DNA from: Aquipluma nitroreducens
GTDB taxonomy: Bacteria; Bacteroidota; Bacteroidia; Bacteroidales; Prolixibacteraceae
DNA length: 64,000 nucleotides
Direction of reading: 5' to 3'
NCBI RefSeq assembly: GCF_009689585.1
Contig: NZ_AP018694.1
Coordinates: 3,797,001 to 3,861,000 of the forward strand
Below are positions 15,273 through 22,401 of the stretch, piece by piece (positions within the stretch are counted from its first letter, which is position 1; each line of letters opens with the position of its first letter). A program made the position numbers and the translations under genes. A model generated the notes under the pieces. That model made no database searches, was not told the DNA's origin, and was given only the letters and a program-made list of their open reading frames with translations.

Positions 15273-16169
15273 GTGACTAATCCTACTCATATTCCTTTCT
15301 ATCGACAAATGATTGCTTTGCTCCGAAATGCACTGAACCTGCTGGACGAACAGGGTAGGGAAGAGGTGCTTAAATTTCTAATGAGTCAGCAAAATCCGGA
15401 TGGTGGTTTTCAGGATCGTGGTGGACGGTCGGACTTGTATTATTCGTTGTTTGGTGGGTTGATGCTCGGGGCATGGGGCTCGGGGCAAAGGGCAAGGAGT
15501 CTTAAGTCCGAAGATCTGCTCCCTGAGCGCGAAGCACTCGAAGGGGCAATTCTGAAACTAAGCAAATTTATTGCTCAACAGCAAAATTCCGAAGTGCCCG
15601 GATTTATCGAGAAATGTTGTTTAGTACTTCTTCAGAAGGAATTGAATTCCGGACAAAATTCACAAATTAGAGCAATGATTTCATTGGGGAAATCATTTTG
15701 GAAAGAACGTCGGTCCATCAATTTGTCGTACCGCGGTTTTGTGTTATTTCTGATATTGGATGCTGTTTTGCCTTTTCGAAGTAGCCTGAAGTTTGGCGCA
15801 AAAAGAATGTTGGCGCGAACAACAATCGATCAGCATTCGCCATGCTCTGAAGTGGCGGCCAGAGTTTTCCTGCAAAAAATGATGAATCAGGACGGATCGA
15901 AAGATCAGGAATTGCTGAAGTCGTTTGCCTGCGAAATGGGTGGGTTCAAAGCTTTTGCTCATCTGAATAATGCGGATATGTTATCGACTGCTGTTGCTTT
16001 GTTTGCATTAAGTTATTCAGTCTACGATTTGCGCTTGTTGAAACCATCCTGTCTCGATTTCATCGAACAAAACTTTGCTGGTGGTGCATTTCTCTCCGGA
16101 GATGGCGACCCAACTGCCGATGTGGAATATACATTTTATGGTTTGCTGGCACTGGGAGTATTGGGGTAA
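15273..16169 (+). CDS. prenyltransferase-beta/squalene-oxidase repeat protein
   Basis: The 298-residue all-helical protein has repeats of the alpha/alpha-barrel superfamily shared by protein prenyltransferase beta subunits and terpene cyclases. Diagnostic pieces are QQNPDGGFQDRGGRSDLYYS near the N-terminus, GGFKAFAHLNNADMLSTAVA, and GDGDPTADVEYTFYGLLALG at the end. It lacks a DxDD motif, so it is unlikely to start class II cyclisation alone. The GTG at 15273 lies 10 bases after the previous stop, and an ATG at 15309 is the alternative. It may be a partner subunit of the downstream cyclase-like protein or a separate prenyl-binding enzyme. A damaged copy of its last 20 codons occurs at 16770. 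Confidence 0.78.
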   Translation: MTNPTHIPFYRQMIALLRNALNLLDEQGREEVLKFLMSQQNPDGGFQDRGGRSDLYYSLFGGLMLGAWGSGQRARSLKSEDLLPEREALEGAILKLSKFIAQQQNSEVPGFIEKCCLVLLQKELNSGQNSQIRAMISLGKSFWKERRSINLSYRGFVLFLILDAVLPFRSSLKFGAKRMLARTTIDQHSPCSEVAARVFLQKMMNQDGSKDQELLKSFACEMGGFKAFAHLNNADMLSTAVALFALSYSVYDLRLLKPSCLDFIEQNFAGGAFLSGDGDPTADVEYTFYGLLALGVLG

Positions 16170-16173
16170 TAAT

Positions 16174-16472
16174 CTATAGCGAAATGGTAGATTTCTCTGG
16201 GTTTTGCCGGTTGTCCCAAACGGATAAAACTATGATTTCGGTTGAAGTAATTTGATATATAATGAGGTAGTTCTTAAGTATTTTTACCCTAACATTGTCT
16301 TTATTTGTGGGTTTTCCGATGAACGGCAATTTGCAGATTAGCTGCAACGAGTCTTTTATCAATTCGTTCAGTTTGCGACTGTATATGCTTGATTAGTTTC
16401 GCTCATTCCAGAAATGAAGAATTTCTTTTCTTTCAAACTGAGCTCTTTTGTCCAGATTATTTGCCTAACCAT
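16174..16472 (-). pseudogene. ParE/RelE-family toxin, decayed
   Basis: The last 62 residues (KILKNYLIIYQITSTEIIVL, VWDNRQNPEK) are clearly the end of a RelE/ParE ribonuclease or gyrase-poisoning toxin. Reading upstream, an ATG at 16472 overlaps the antitoxin gene's last codons, as is usual, and begins MVRQIIWTK. Two lesions follow: one A is missing from an A run at about 16447-16450 (AAAA where AAAAA is needed), and a TAA at 16395-16393 interrupts the restored frame after FWNERN. Adding one base makes the span exactly 100 codons, the usual toxin size. The gene cannot make full toxin unless both are errors. Confidence 0.78.
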
Positions 16473-16693
16473 TCGTCAATGTTTTTGTCAGCTTGTTCTT
16501 CAGTTAAAAACTCACCATTTTTGTATTGAAGTTGACCTTCTTCAACGGCTTTTATCTGTTCTTCTGAAAGTTCATAGACACTAATATCAGCTTCTTCGTT
16601 GGCAATCAATCGGTACATTTCTTCCAACAAATCATCGTTTTCTGATTGGCCTATTTTGTGTATTAATCTTTTCTTTAATTCTCTTGCAGTCAT
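16457..16693 (-). CDS. antitoxin of a ParE/RelE-type module
   Basis: The 78-residue product starts MTARELKKRLIHKIGQSEND and ends in an acidic LTEEQADKNIDEWLGK, the common form of antitoxins paired with ParE/RelE toxins in Bacteroidota. An N-terminal helix would bind DNA or dimerise and the acidic tail would bind the toxin. Its end overlaps the toxin start by 16 bases. The frame is intact although the toxin is broken, so it is now an orphan. The pair lies on the opposite strand to the surrounding isoprenoid genes and looks like a later insertion. Confidence 0.78.
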   Translation of the reverse strand: MTARELKKRLIHKIGQSENDDLLEEMYRLIANEEADISVYELSEEQIKAVEEGQLQYKNGEFLTEEQADKNIDEWLGK

Positions 16694-16769
16694 GGTATTT
16701 CGTTTTTACAAACTTACAAAATTAGTTTGTACGAATCCTTTACTCGAAATTGCAATCTTGCCTGTTTGC

Positions 16770-16835
16770 GACGGCGATTACACTGCCGATATAGAGAACA
16801 CATTTTATGGTTTGCTGGCGCTGGGGGTGGTCTAT
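16770..16835 (+). pseudogene. remnant of a duplicated prenyltransferase-beta-like gene end
   Basis: About 62 bases are roughly 80 percent identical by eye to 16103-16164, the last codons of the prenyltransferase-beta-like gene (encoding GDYTADIENTFYGLLALG versus GDPTADVEYTFYGLLALG). Nothing upstream matches. Most differences are at third positions, so the copy probably comes from a divergent paralogue, not from a fresh duplication. The antitoxin/toxin pair lies between the two copies. Confidence 0.65.
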
Positions 16836-16858
16836 GTCTGTTGTGATGGCTGGAGTTC

Positions 16859-17117
16859 ATCGTATCAATAATTAGCAAAAGTGAAGGTGATACGGTTGTC
16901 CACGTCTGTGGTTTTGGGCAAATCGGAAAAAGTAGGCTGACCACAAGTATGGTTTTGTCCAAATCGGTAAAAGTAGGTCAACCACAGCTGTGGTTTTGTT
17001 GAAAATGTGGAAAAGGAGCTTAGCCACACCTGTGGTTGGGGCCAAAATGGAAAAAGGAGGCCAAACACACTTGTGGTTAGGTTCAAAAAATGAAATGCTG
17101 ATCAATCACACCTGAAG
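16859..17117. repeat. 41-bp tandem array with palindromic CCACANNTGTGG core
   Basis: Cores start at 16900, 16941, 16982, 17024, 17065 and 17106, i.e. spacings 41, 41, 42, 41, 41. A half unit precedes at about 16871. The core (CCACGTCTGTGG, CCACAAGTATGG, CCACAGCTGTGG, CCACACCTGTGG and so on) is a near-palindrome followed by TTTTG. The second half of each unit has CAAATCGGAAAAAGTAGG-like sequence. Units decay toward the 3' side. The array ends at the start codon of the cyclase-like gene. The period is not a multiple of three, so it is not a repeat protein. Confidence 0.8.
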
Positions 17118-17118
17118 T

Positions 17119-18990
17119 TTGCAAGAAAACGAATATCTTGCATCTTTATTCAGAAAAATGAATCAGAACCCCGAACATATCCAATTCCAATTTTCTGAAC
17201 TCAGCACGCTTCTTCTTCAAAAGCGCAACGTTGCTGGTTATTGGGAAGGCTGTTTGTCTTCAAGTGCGTTGGCGGTTGCGGTTTCCATTACGGCATTGCA
17301 TTTTTACGATGCAATTCTAAATACCTCAGAGATTTCATCAGGCTTAAATTGGTTGGAGACTAACCTAAATGCTGACGGCGGTTTTGGCGATTCACCCGGA
17401 AGTGTGAGTAATGTGAGTACGAGCTTGCTGTGTTATTCGGCAGTAAAAGTTTGCAGCGCCGATGATCAATACACACCTCTGCTCCTGAAACTCGGCGATT
17501 ATTTGCGTACGCAAAACATTGATGTGAATTCGGAACAACTTATTCCGGCGATACTTGATTTTTATAAAACGGATCGGACTTTTTCGGTGCCAATACTCAC
17601 CATGTGTGCTTTATGCGGTGTTCCAGGTAAAGAAGCATTTGAATCGATTCCTCAGTTGCCATTCGAACTTTCGTTGTTGCCGCGATCATTTTATCGGATG
17701 CTCAATCTGAGTGTGGTGAGCTATGCTATTCCGGCATTGATCGCTGTTGGTATCACTATTTTCAGGTTTAAGAAAAGGAAAAATCCATTGATGCGGTGGA
17801 TTCGAGAAGCTTCGGTCAATAAGTCGCTTGCTTTGCTGCGTAAGATTCAGCCGCATAGTGGAGGATACCTGGAAGCCATTCCGTTGACTGCATTTGTGTG
17901 TCTGTGTATGGTCGAATCTGGATACCGCGATTTGGAAGTGATCCATGATGGAATGAATTTCCTGAAACGGACTCAGCGGAAAGACGGAAGCTGGCCGATT
18001 GATATTGATCTTTCGACATGGGTAACGACTCTTGCCGTAAAATCGCTCCGAAGTAATATAGATAAAGTGTTGATATCAGCAGAAAGGCAGCGAATTACCG
18101 ATCATTTGTTGGCAATTCAGAATATGGAAATTCATTCGTTTAACGGAACTCAACCCGGAGGTTGGGGTTGGACTTCGCATTCTGGCTCGGTACCCGATGG
18201 CGATGACACTCCCGGAACAATTCTGGCCTTATTGACATTGAATCAAGATGATCCGACAGTTGTTCAGGAAGCTGTTTTATCGGGTCTAGGCTGGTTGCGC
18301 CAATTGCAGAACGGTGATGGCGGTTTTCCTACTTTTTCGCGCGGTTGGGGCAAGTTGCCGTTCGATCAGAGTTGTTCTGATTTAACCGGGCATGCGATTT
18401 TGGCGCTGGCCCAAACAGCTCACTTATTTGGCGATTCGCTCAGCCAAAAACAACTTTCGGAAATTAAAAAATCATTTGTCCGTTCAATTATCTATCTGGA
18501 AAAACATCAGGATCAATCGGGATTTTGGCTGCCTTTGTGGTTTGGAAATCAAAATACACCCGGTCATGCAAATCCGGTTTACGGAACCGCGCGGGTGACT
18601 GCTTACCTGAACGAAGCGTTGATTACCCAATTGGGCGTAGAATATTCGGTTGTCCTGAAACAAATGATTAATCGCGGCTGTCAATATCTCGTTTCTGTGC
18701 AAAATCAGGATGGGAGCTGGGGCGGAGCCAAAAACATTCAAGGAAGTATTGAGGAAACTGCACTTGCCGTTACAGCACTTGCGCCAAATGGGTTTCGGGA
18801 GGAGTGTACTTCAGGAATGAATTGGCTGACAGAAAAAACAAAATCCGACGGGATTGTTGCCTCACCCATCGGATTGTACTTTGCTTCTTTGTGGTATGAT
18901 GAAGAAATGTATCCTCTGACAGCGTATCTGGAATGTTTGTCGGTAAGCGTGGAGACTATTTCGTCACCACTACCGCCGGACTCACTTTAA
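17119..18990 (+). CDS. squalene-hopene-cyclase-like class II terpene cyclase
   Basis: The 623-residue protein has the length and repeat structure of squalene-hopene cyclases. A DxDD-type acid motif occurs as VPDGDDTPG (about residues 358-366) after GGWGWTSHSG. QW-like repeats are QNGDGGFPTFSRGWGKLP, QNQDGSWGGAKNIQGSIEE and KDGSWPIDIDLSTWVTTLA. A hydrophobic stretch (VVSYAIPALIAVGITIFRF) may attach it to the membrane. The conserved Asp acid suggests proton-started cyclisation of an isoprenoid. No squalene synthase is in the window, so a diterpenoid or other chain is possible. The TTG at 17119 abuts the repeat array, and an ATG at 17158 is the alternative start. It overlaps the convergent OB-fold gene by 35 bases. 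Confidence 0.83.
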   Translation: MQENEYLASLFRKMNQNPEHIQFQFSELSTLLLQKRNVAGYWEGCLSSSALAVAVSITALHFYDAILNTSEISSGLNWLETNLNADGGFGDSPGSVSNVSTSLLCYSAVKVCSADDQYTPLLLKLGDYLRTQNIDVNSEQLIPAILDFYKTDRTFSVPILTMCALCGVPGKEAFESIPQLPFELSLLPRSFYRMLNLSVVSYAIPALIAVGITIFRFKKRKNPLMRWIREASVNKSLALLRKIQPHSGGYLEAIPLTAFVCLCMVESGYRDLEVIHDGMNFLKRTQRKDGSWPIDIDLSTWVTTLAVKSLRSNIDKVLISAERQRITDHLLAIQNMEIHSFNGTQPGGWGWTSHSGSVPDGDDTPGTILALLTLNQDDPTVVQEAVLSGLGWLRQLQNGDGGFPTFSRGWGKLPFDQSCSDLTGHAILALAQTAHLFGDSLSQKQLSEIKKSFVRSIIYLEKHQDQSGFWLPLWFGNQNTPGHANPVYGTARVTAYLNEALITQLGVEYSVVLKQMINRGCQYLVSVQNQDGSWGGAKNIQGSIEETALAVTALAPNGFREECTSGMNWLTEKTKSDGIVASPIGLYFASLWYDEEMYPLTAYLECLSVSVETISSPLPPDSL

Positions 18991-19384
18991 TTTCCATCAA
19001 ATAGCCTTTGCAAACTCCTTTAACACTAACCGGCTTGCCTGTCTGGAGCGCCTCAATAACTGATTGGTTACTTGCAGACCAAAGACTATCGAGTTGACAA
19101 CTGATTCCAGCCATTTCATCTTCCAATATCAACAGATTAGTTCCGTTTGGAAGCTTGTTTTTGGCCACCAGGTTGCCATTTATTTCAAGTACTTTTTCAC
19201 TGTATTTGGTCGTTGCCGTTGCTTCATCTTTCTGAAATTCGTCCATCAACTTTGAAGCTTCCATTTTAAATTCAGCTTCCAGCTTATTTACATTGGCGTG
19301 AGGCTTAAAAAACATTTTCAGGCCAATACCAGCTCCAATTGCAATTACAGTCAAAACAAGAATGATTGCGTATTTGATTTTCAT
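18956..19384 (-). CDS. OB-fold (tRNA_anti-like) exported protein
   Basis: The 142-residue product has one N-terminal membrane segment (IKYAIILVLTVIAIGAGIGL) and an OB-fold domain of the tRNA_anti-like family, seen as KVLEINGNLVAKNK followed by GISCQLDSLW and GKPVSVKGVCKGYL. These small OB proteins are common in Bacteroidota next to cytochrome-like and YceI genes, but their ligand is unknown. It is the last gene of a five-gene reverse-strand unit, 11 bases after the YceI gene. Its 3' end overlaps the cyclase-like gene. Confidence 0.78.
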   Translation of the reverse strand: MKIKYAIILVLTVIAIGAGIGLKMFFKPHANVNKLEAEFKMEASKLMDEFQKDEATATTKYSEKVLEINGNLVAKNKLPNGTNLLILEDEMAGISCQLDSLWSASNQSVIEALQTGKPVSVKGVCKGYLMEIKVSPAVVVTK

Positions 19385-19395
19385 GTTTATTGCTT

Positions 19396-19947
19396 TTATT
19401 GCCCGTAAGGCAAGTATGTTGCTTTCACTGTAATTTCCATTTCCTTGCCAATTTTGTCGCGAACCAGTGATGGTATAGCAATACCGTATTCTTCAGGAGT
19501 TACTTTGAACTTTGAGGTTGCGACCAGTTTGCCACCTTCCATCCCGATAGTTCCGGGAACAGTGATTGTTTTGTCAACACCATGCACATTTAAAACGCCA
19601 GTAATTTTAATGTTGGCAACCGGGGCGGTAAGCATTTCTTTTTTAAACCCTTCAATAGTTCCTTTAAATTTTGCCTTAGGGAATTTGGTGCTTTCCATGT
19701 AATTTTCGTTGAAATGTTCTTCCATCAGTGCGCGTTTGAAATGGAATGTAGTCATCAGCGCCTGAAAAACAATTTCTCCGTTTGAGGAATCCAAGATTGT
19801 TACAGCCTCATTGCTTTCGCCAAGAATGTCTTCCATTGGAGTGGATGAGTAGAATGAGATGTAGGCGTTTTTGGCAATAAATTTGCCCTGGCTAAATGCA
19901 CCTATTGATGCTCCAAGCACGATCAGCACTAAAAAAATCTTTTTCAT
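19396..19947 (-). CDS. YceI-family periplasmic protein
   Basis: The 183-residue product has a signal peptide (MKKIFLVLIVLGASIGAFSQ) and a complete YceI lipocalin-like barrel. Typical segments are the FHFKRALMEEHFNENYMES stretch, KFPKAKFKG, ITGVLNVHGVDKTITVP and the final EITVKATYL strand. YceI proteins bind isoprenoid chains such as polyprenyls or quinones in the cavity in characterised members. That is notable given the isoprenoid locus next door, but the gene belongs to the opposite, cytochrome-like unit. It lies 2 bases after the DUF5777 gene, so cotranslation is likely. Confidence 0.88.
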   Translation of the reverse strand: MKKIFLVLIVLGASIGAFSQGKFIAKNAYISFYSSTPMEDILGESNEAVTILDSSNGEIVFQALMTTFHFKRALMEEHFNENYMESTKFPKAKFKGTIEGFKKEMLTAPVANIKITGVLNVHGVDKTITVPGTIGMEGGKLVATSKFKVTPEEYGIAIPSLVRDKIGKEMEITVKATYLPYGQ

Positions 19948-19949
19948 TG

Positions 19950-20846
19950 TTATCTGTCTTTTTGGAATGAAAATACTCTTGAAATATTGAACCCAAGGTG
20001 AATACCTTTATCGAACCAATTATCAGTCGTTTGAGGAATGAATGAGCCTTCGCGCATGCCCAATGAATTGGTCAGCATAATCTGGAATACGTGCCCGCCA
20101 GTTTCGATATCAACACCAACCGAAGCCGAATTGTAATATTTGGTATCCTGAAATTTGTTGTTCGGGTTGTAATTGTAATAGTACTCAGCGTTCAGCGAAA
20201 GTCGTTTCGAAAGTTTATATCGGGCGCCAAACCCCATCGCATAAACATCATTCATATCAAGTTCTGTTTTAACCAGGTTCCGGTGGATGAAAGTAGGCGA
20301 AAGCTGAAATGAGAATTTGTCATTAAACTTACGGGCAATCAGCAATTGATGGACAAATGCCAGCCTTGACGAAAAGTAATTGGTTCGTGTCGGATCTTGA
20401 AATTTAAGTGTATTCAACTCGACAGAAGTGAAGTAGCTCAACGAAACAGGCATCCATTTTACTCCTGATGATTGACGCAATAAACGGAATTTTGCAAATG
20501 AATCGTAGGTTTTGTTTAAGCTTCCGCGTCCAACACCAAGCATTAACCAGTCGGTTACTCCATATTCAAGACTGAAATGAATTTTCGATTGGTCGAGCCC
20601 GAATAACCCATAGGCGCCATCGTTGAGAGGTCCAAAGCGGTGTGAGATGCGAAAATCAAGTTGCCTTTTCTTCATCTGTTCAATAGAATGCCCGTTAATT
20701 ATCCGGCTGGCTTTGAAGGTTGCTGTAGCATAATCGATTGTCGGTTTTGTTTCTGCATTCAGTAAAGCATCCAGATCCTGACTGTATGTATTTCCGGAGA
20801 AAATCAAAAGAAATAATGCGATAAAAATATATTGTATTCGTTTCAT
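19950..20846 (-). CDS. DUF5777 outer-membrane beta-barrel protein
   Basis: The 298-residue product has a signal peptide (MKRIQYIFIALFLLIFSG) and alternating beta strands of an outer-membrane barrel ending in a strand with an aromatic residue (ISRVFSFQ). The segment RQLDFRISHRFGPLNDGAYGLFGLD is diagnostic of DUF5777, a Bacteroidota family that regularly accompanies YceI and cytochrome c-like genes. A porin or sensor role is possible but unproven. It follows the CxxCH lipoprotein gene by 11 bases. Confidence 0.85.
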   Translation of the reverse strand: MKRIQYIFIALFLLIFSGNTYSQDLDALLNAETKPTIDYATATFKASRIINGHSIEQMKKRQLDFRISHRFGPLNDGAYGLFGLDQSKIHFSLEYGVTDWLMLGVGRGSLNKTYDSFAKFRLLRQSSGVKWMPVSLSYFTSVELNTLKFQDPTRTNYFSSRLAFVHQLLIARKFNDKFSFQLSPTFIHRNLVKTELDMNDVYAMGFGARYKLSKRLSLNAEYYYNYNPNNKFQDTKYYNSASVGVDIETGGHVFQIMLTNSLGMREGSFIPQTTDNWFDKGIHLGFNISRVFSFQKDR

Positions 20847-20857
20847 TCGTCAGTGAT

Positions 20858-21241
20858 TTAGTTGTTTAATTTACCGTTGTCAATCCATTTTTGCAATTTG
20901 CTGATTTCGCAATCGGTTAGCTTGCCACCGCCCTGAGGCATTGCCTGGTATCCGGGTGTATGATTAATAGTTCCCATCAATTTTCCATTGTTCGTTGAGA
21001 TCAGAACATCGGCATAATTTTCAAGTTTTACGCCTCCTCCCGAGTTTGCAGCTTTTGAATTTGAGTGGCAAGACAAACACGAAGCTTGCAAAATTGGCTT
21101 AACCGTAGTGGCAAAGGTGACGTTTGACAAATCACATGAGGAGGAAACTTGTGGATATAGTTTTTCTTCCGTGTCGTAGTAACAACCTGAAACAAAGGCA
21201 ATCAACAGAATAAGGCTTGTTTTTATTATTTTATTCATCAT
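20858..21241 (-). CDS. small cytochrome c-like lipoprotein
   Basis: The 127-residue product has a lipoprotein signal (lipobox VSGC near residue 20) and one canonical haem-attachment motif CLSCH in VKPILQASCLSCHSNSKA. A later YQAMPQGG segment offers a methionine that could be the distal ligand, and EISKLQKWIDNG is the C-terminal helix of the fold. It resembles the third domain of the larger protein encoded upstream, so the two probably arose by duplication. A role in periplasmic electron transfer is inferred. It needs the system II apparatus whose CcsA part lies at the window start. Confidence 0.8.
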   Translation of the reverse strand: MMNKIIKTSLILLIAFVSGCYYDTEEKLYPQVSSSCDLSNVTFATTVKPILQASCLSCHSNSKAANSGGGVKLENYADVLISTNNGKLMGTINHTPGYQAMPQGGGKLTDCEISKLQKWIDNGKLNN

Positions 21242-21248
21242 GCTGAGT

Positions 21249-22235
21249 TTAATTATATCCTTGATTTATCCATAATTCTACTTGTCTAACATCGCAGGTT
21301 GATAGCGCATAATCTGGTGGCATGGCTTTATATCCTGATTTTCTATTTAGGGCTCCAAGTAGTTTCCCGCTTTTTGCAACCGTTTGAACATCACTGGCGG
21401 TTAGTAATTTTATTCCTCCTGAAGGATTATTTGCTCCATGGCATGATACGCAATCTAACTCAATAATTGATTGAATATGACTTGTGTAATTGATTGCTCC
21501 AGTTGTATCACAAGGCGATGCGCACTCTTCATTTAGTCCTCCTCTTTTTATCCAGCTATAAATTGTATCGATAGCTGCTTTGCTTAAAGGTGAGTATGGT
21601 GCTGGTGGCATAAAATTATCAGAATTTTGTTTTGCTGTAATTGAGTTGTATAATGGGCTCGTTCCGGGGTTTCCAGGTTTAATGCGTTCCAAAGTTTTCG
21701 CATAACTGCTAAAATCAACTCCGTCCTTGTGCGTTGTTGCATTGTGACAACCTGAAACTGCACAACTACTCATTAATATGGGTTGAATGTCCCGATCGTA
21801 GCAAGCCCAAAGTGTTCCTGATTTAGTCGTCACTGCTGAACCTGTTGATCCACAGGTTGTTTCTTTAGCGCCTTGCTCGATCCATAAGCGGATAGTTGTT
21901 CGTTTGTCGATTGGAAGTGCATTGTTAGGTGGCATTAACTGGAAAGTACTAGTAATGGCCTGATAGGCTTTGCTTTTGTCAGCATTCCCGGCAGTAATTG
22001 CTTTCATAATACCAGAGTAATCAGTGAAGTTATATCCGTGTCCACCTCCACTACTATGGCATCCTGTTGTTCCACAACTATTCTGAAATATGGGTAGTAC
22101 TTCAGTTTGAAAACAAACTTCTGGAAATTGATCCGCCGGAATGCCTTCATGTTTGCAAGAGCTGGCCATAAATAGCATGAATCCACCCCCGATCAAAAAA
22201 AACAATTTTAAAAATCCGATTTTGTTGTCTTTCAT
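21249..22235 (-). CDS. three-domain cytochrome-like lipoprotein with CX4CH motifs
   Basis: From the ATG at 22235 (MKDNKIGFLKLFFLIGGGFM) the protein has 328 residues and a lipobox ASSC. Three similar domains follow, each with a VxPI(F/L)xxSC-type entry: CGTTGCH, CAVSGCH, and canonical CVSCH. Each has a downstream MPP or AMPP methionine segment and an IxxWIxxG helix. The first two have four residues between the cysteines instead of two, so haem attachment by the usual machinery is uncertain. The longer frame start (22265) would add ten residues before the signal peptide and is less likely. It is the first gene of the five-gene unit. Confidence 0.8.
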   Translation of the reverse strand: MKDNKIGFLKLFFLIGGGFMLFMASSCKHEGIPADQFPEVCFQTEVLPIFQNSCGTTGCHSSGGGHGYNFTDYSGIMKAITAGNADKSKAYQAITSTFQLMPPNNALPIDKRTTIRLWIEQGAKETTCGSTGSAVTTKSGTLWACYDRDIQPILMSSCAVSGCHNATTHKDGVDFSSYAKTLERIKPGNPGTSPLYNSITAKQNSDNFMPPAPYSPLSKAAIDTIYSWIKRGGLNEECASPCDTTGAINYTSHIQSIIELDCVSCHGANNPSGGIKLLTASDVQTVAKSGKLLGALNRKSGYKAMPPDYALSTCDVRQVELWINQGYN

Positions 22236-22401
22236 CTGTAAAATATTTATGATTTCTAAAAACAATCATATCCTCAAAAGGATCATGCCTTTTTTAAGAA
22301 ACAGGACATTGTTTTGTTAAAAATAATTAAAGGACAATAAGGTGCTAAATTCTGAATGTATTCAACAAAACCGTTGGACAATAAAATTATTGTGTTCCCG
22401 A

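Noticed and set aside
16865-17105. Two overlapping small reverse ORFs with repeating QNH/PLF-like text over the 41-bp array
   Set aside because: The period of 41 is not a multiple of three, so the repeat changes frame each unit. Both ORFs are by-products of the array.
16859-17117. CRISPR array
   Set aside because: Repeat and spacer lengths do not fit: the unit is 41 bp with a 12-bp conserved core and related, not unique, spacers. No cas gene is near.
11593-18990. Calling the locus a hopanoid cluster
   Set aside because: No squalene synthase or other hpn genes are present, and the radical SAM protein is not clearly HpnH. The evidence supports only an isoprenoid locus of unknown product.
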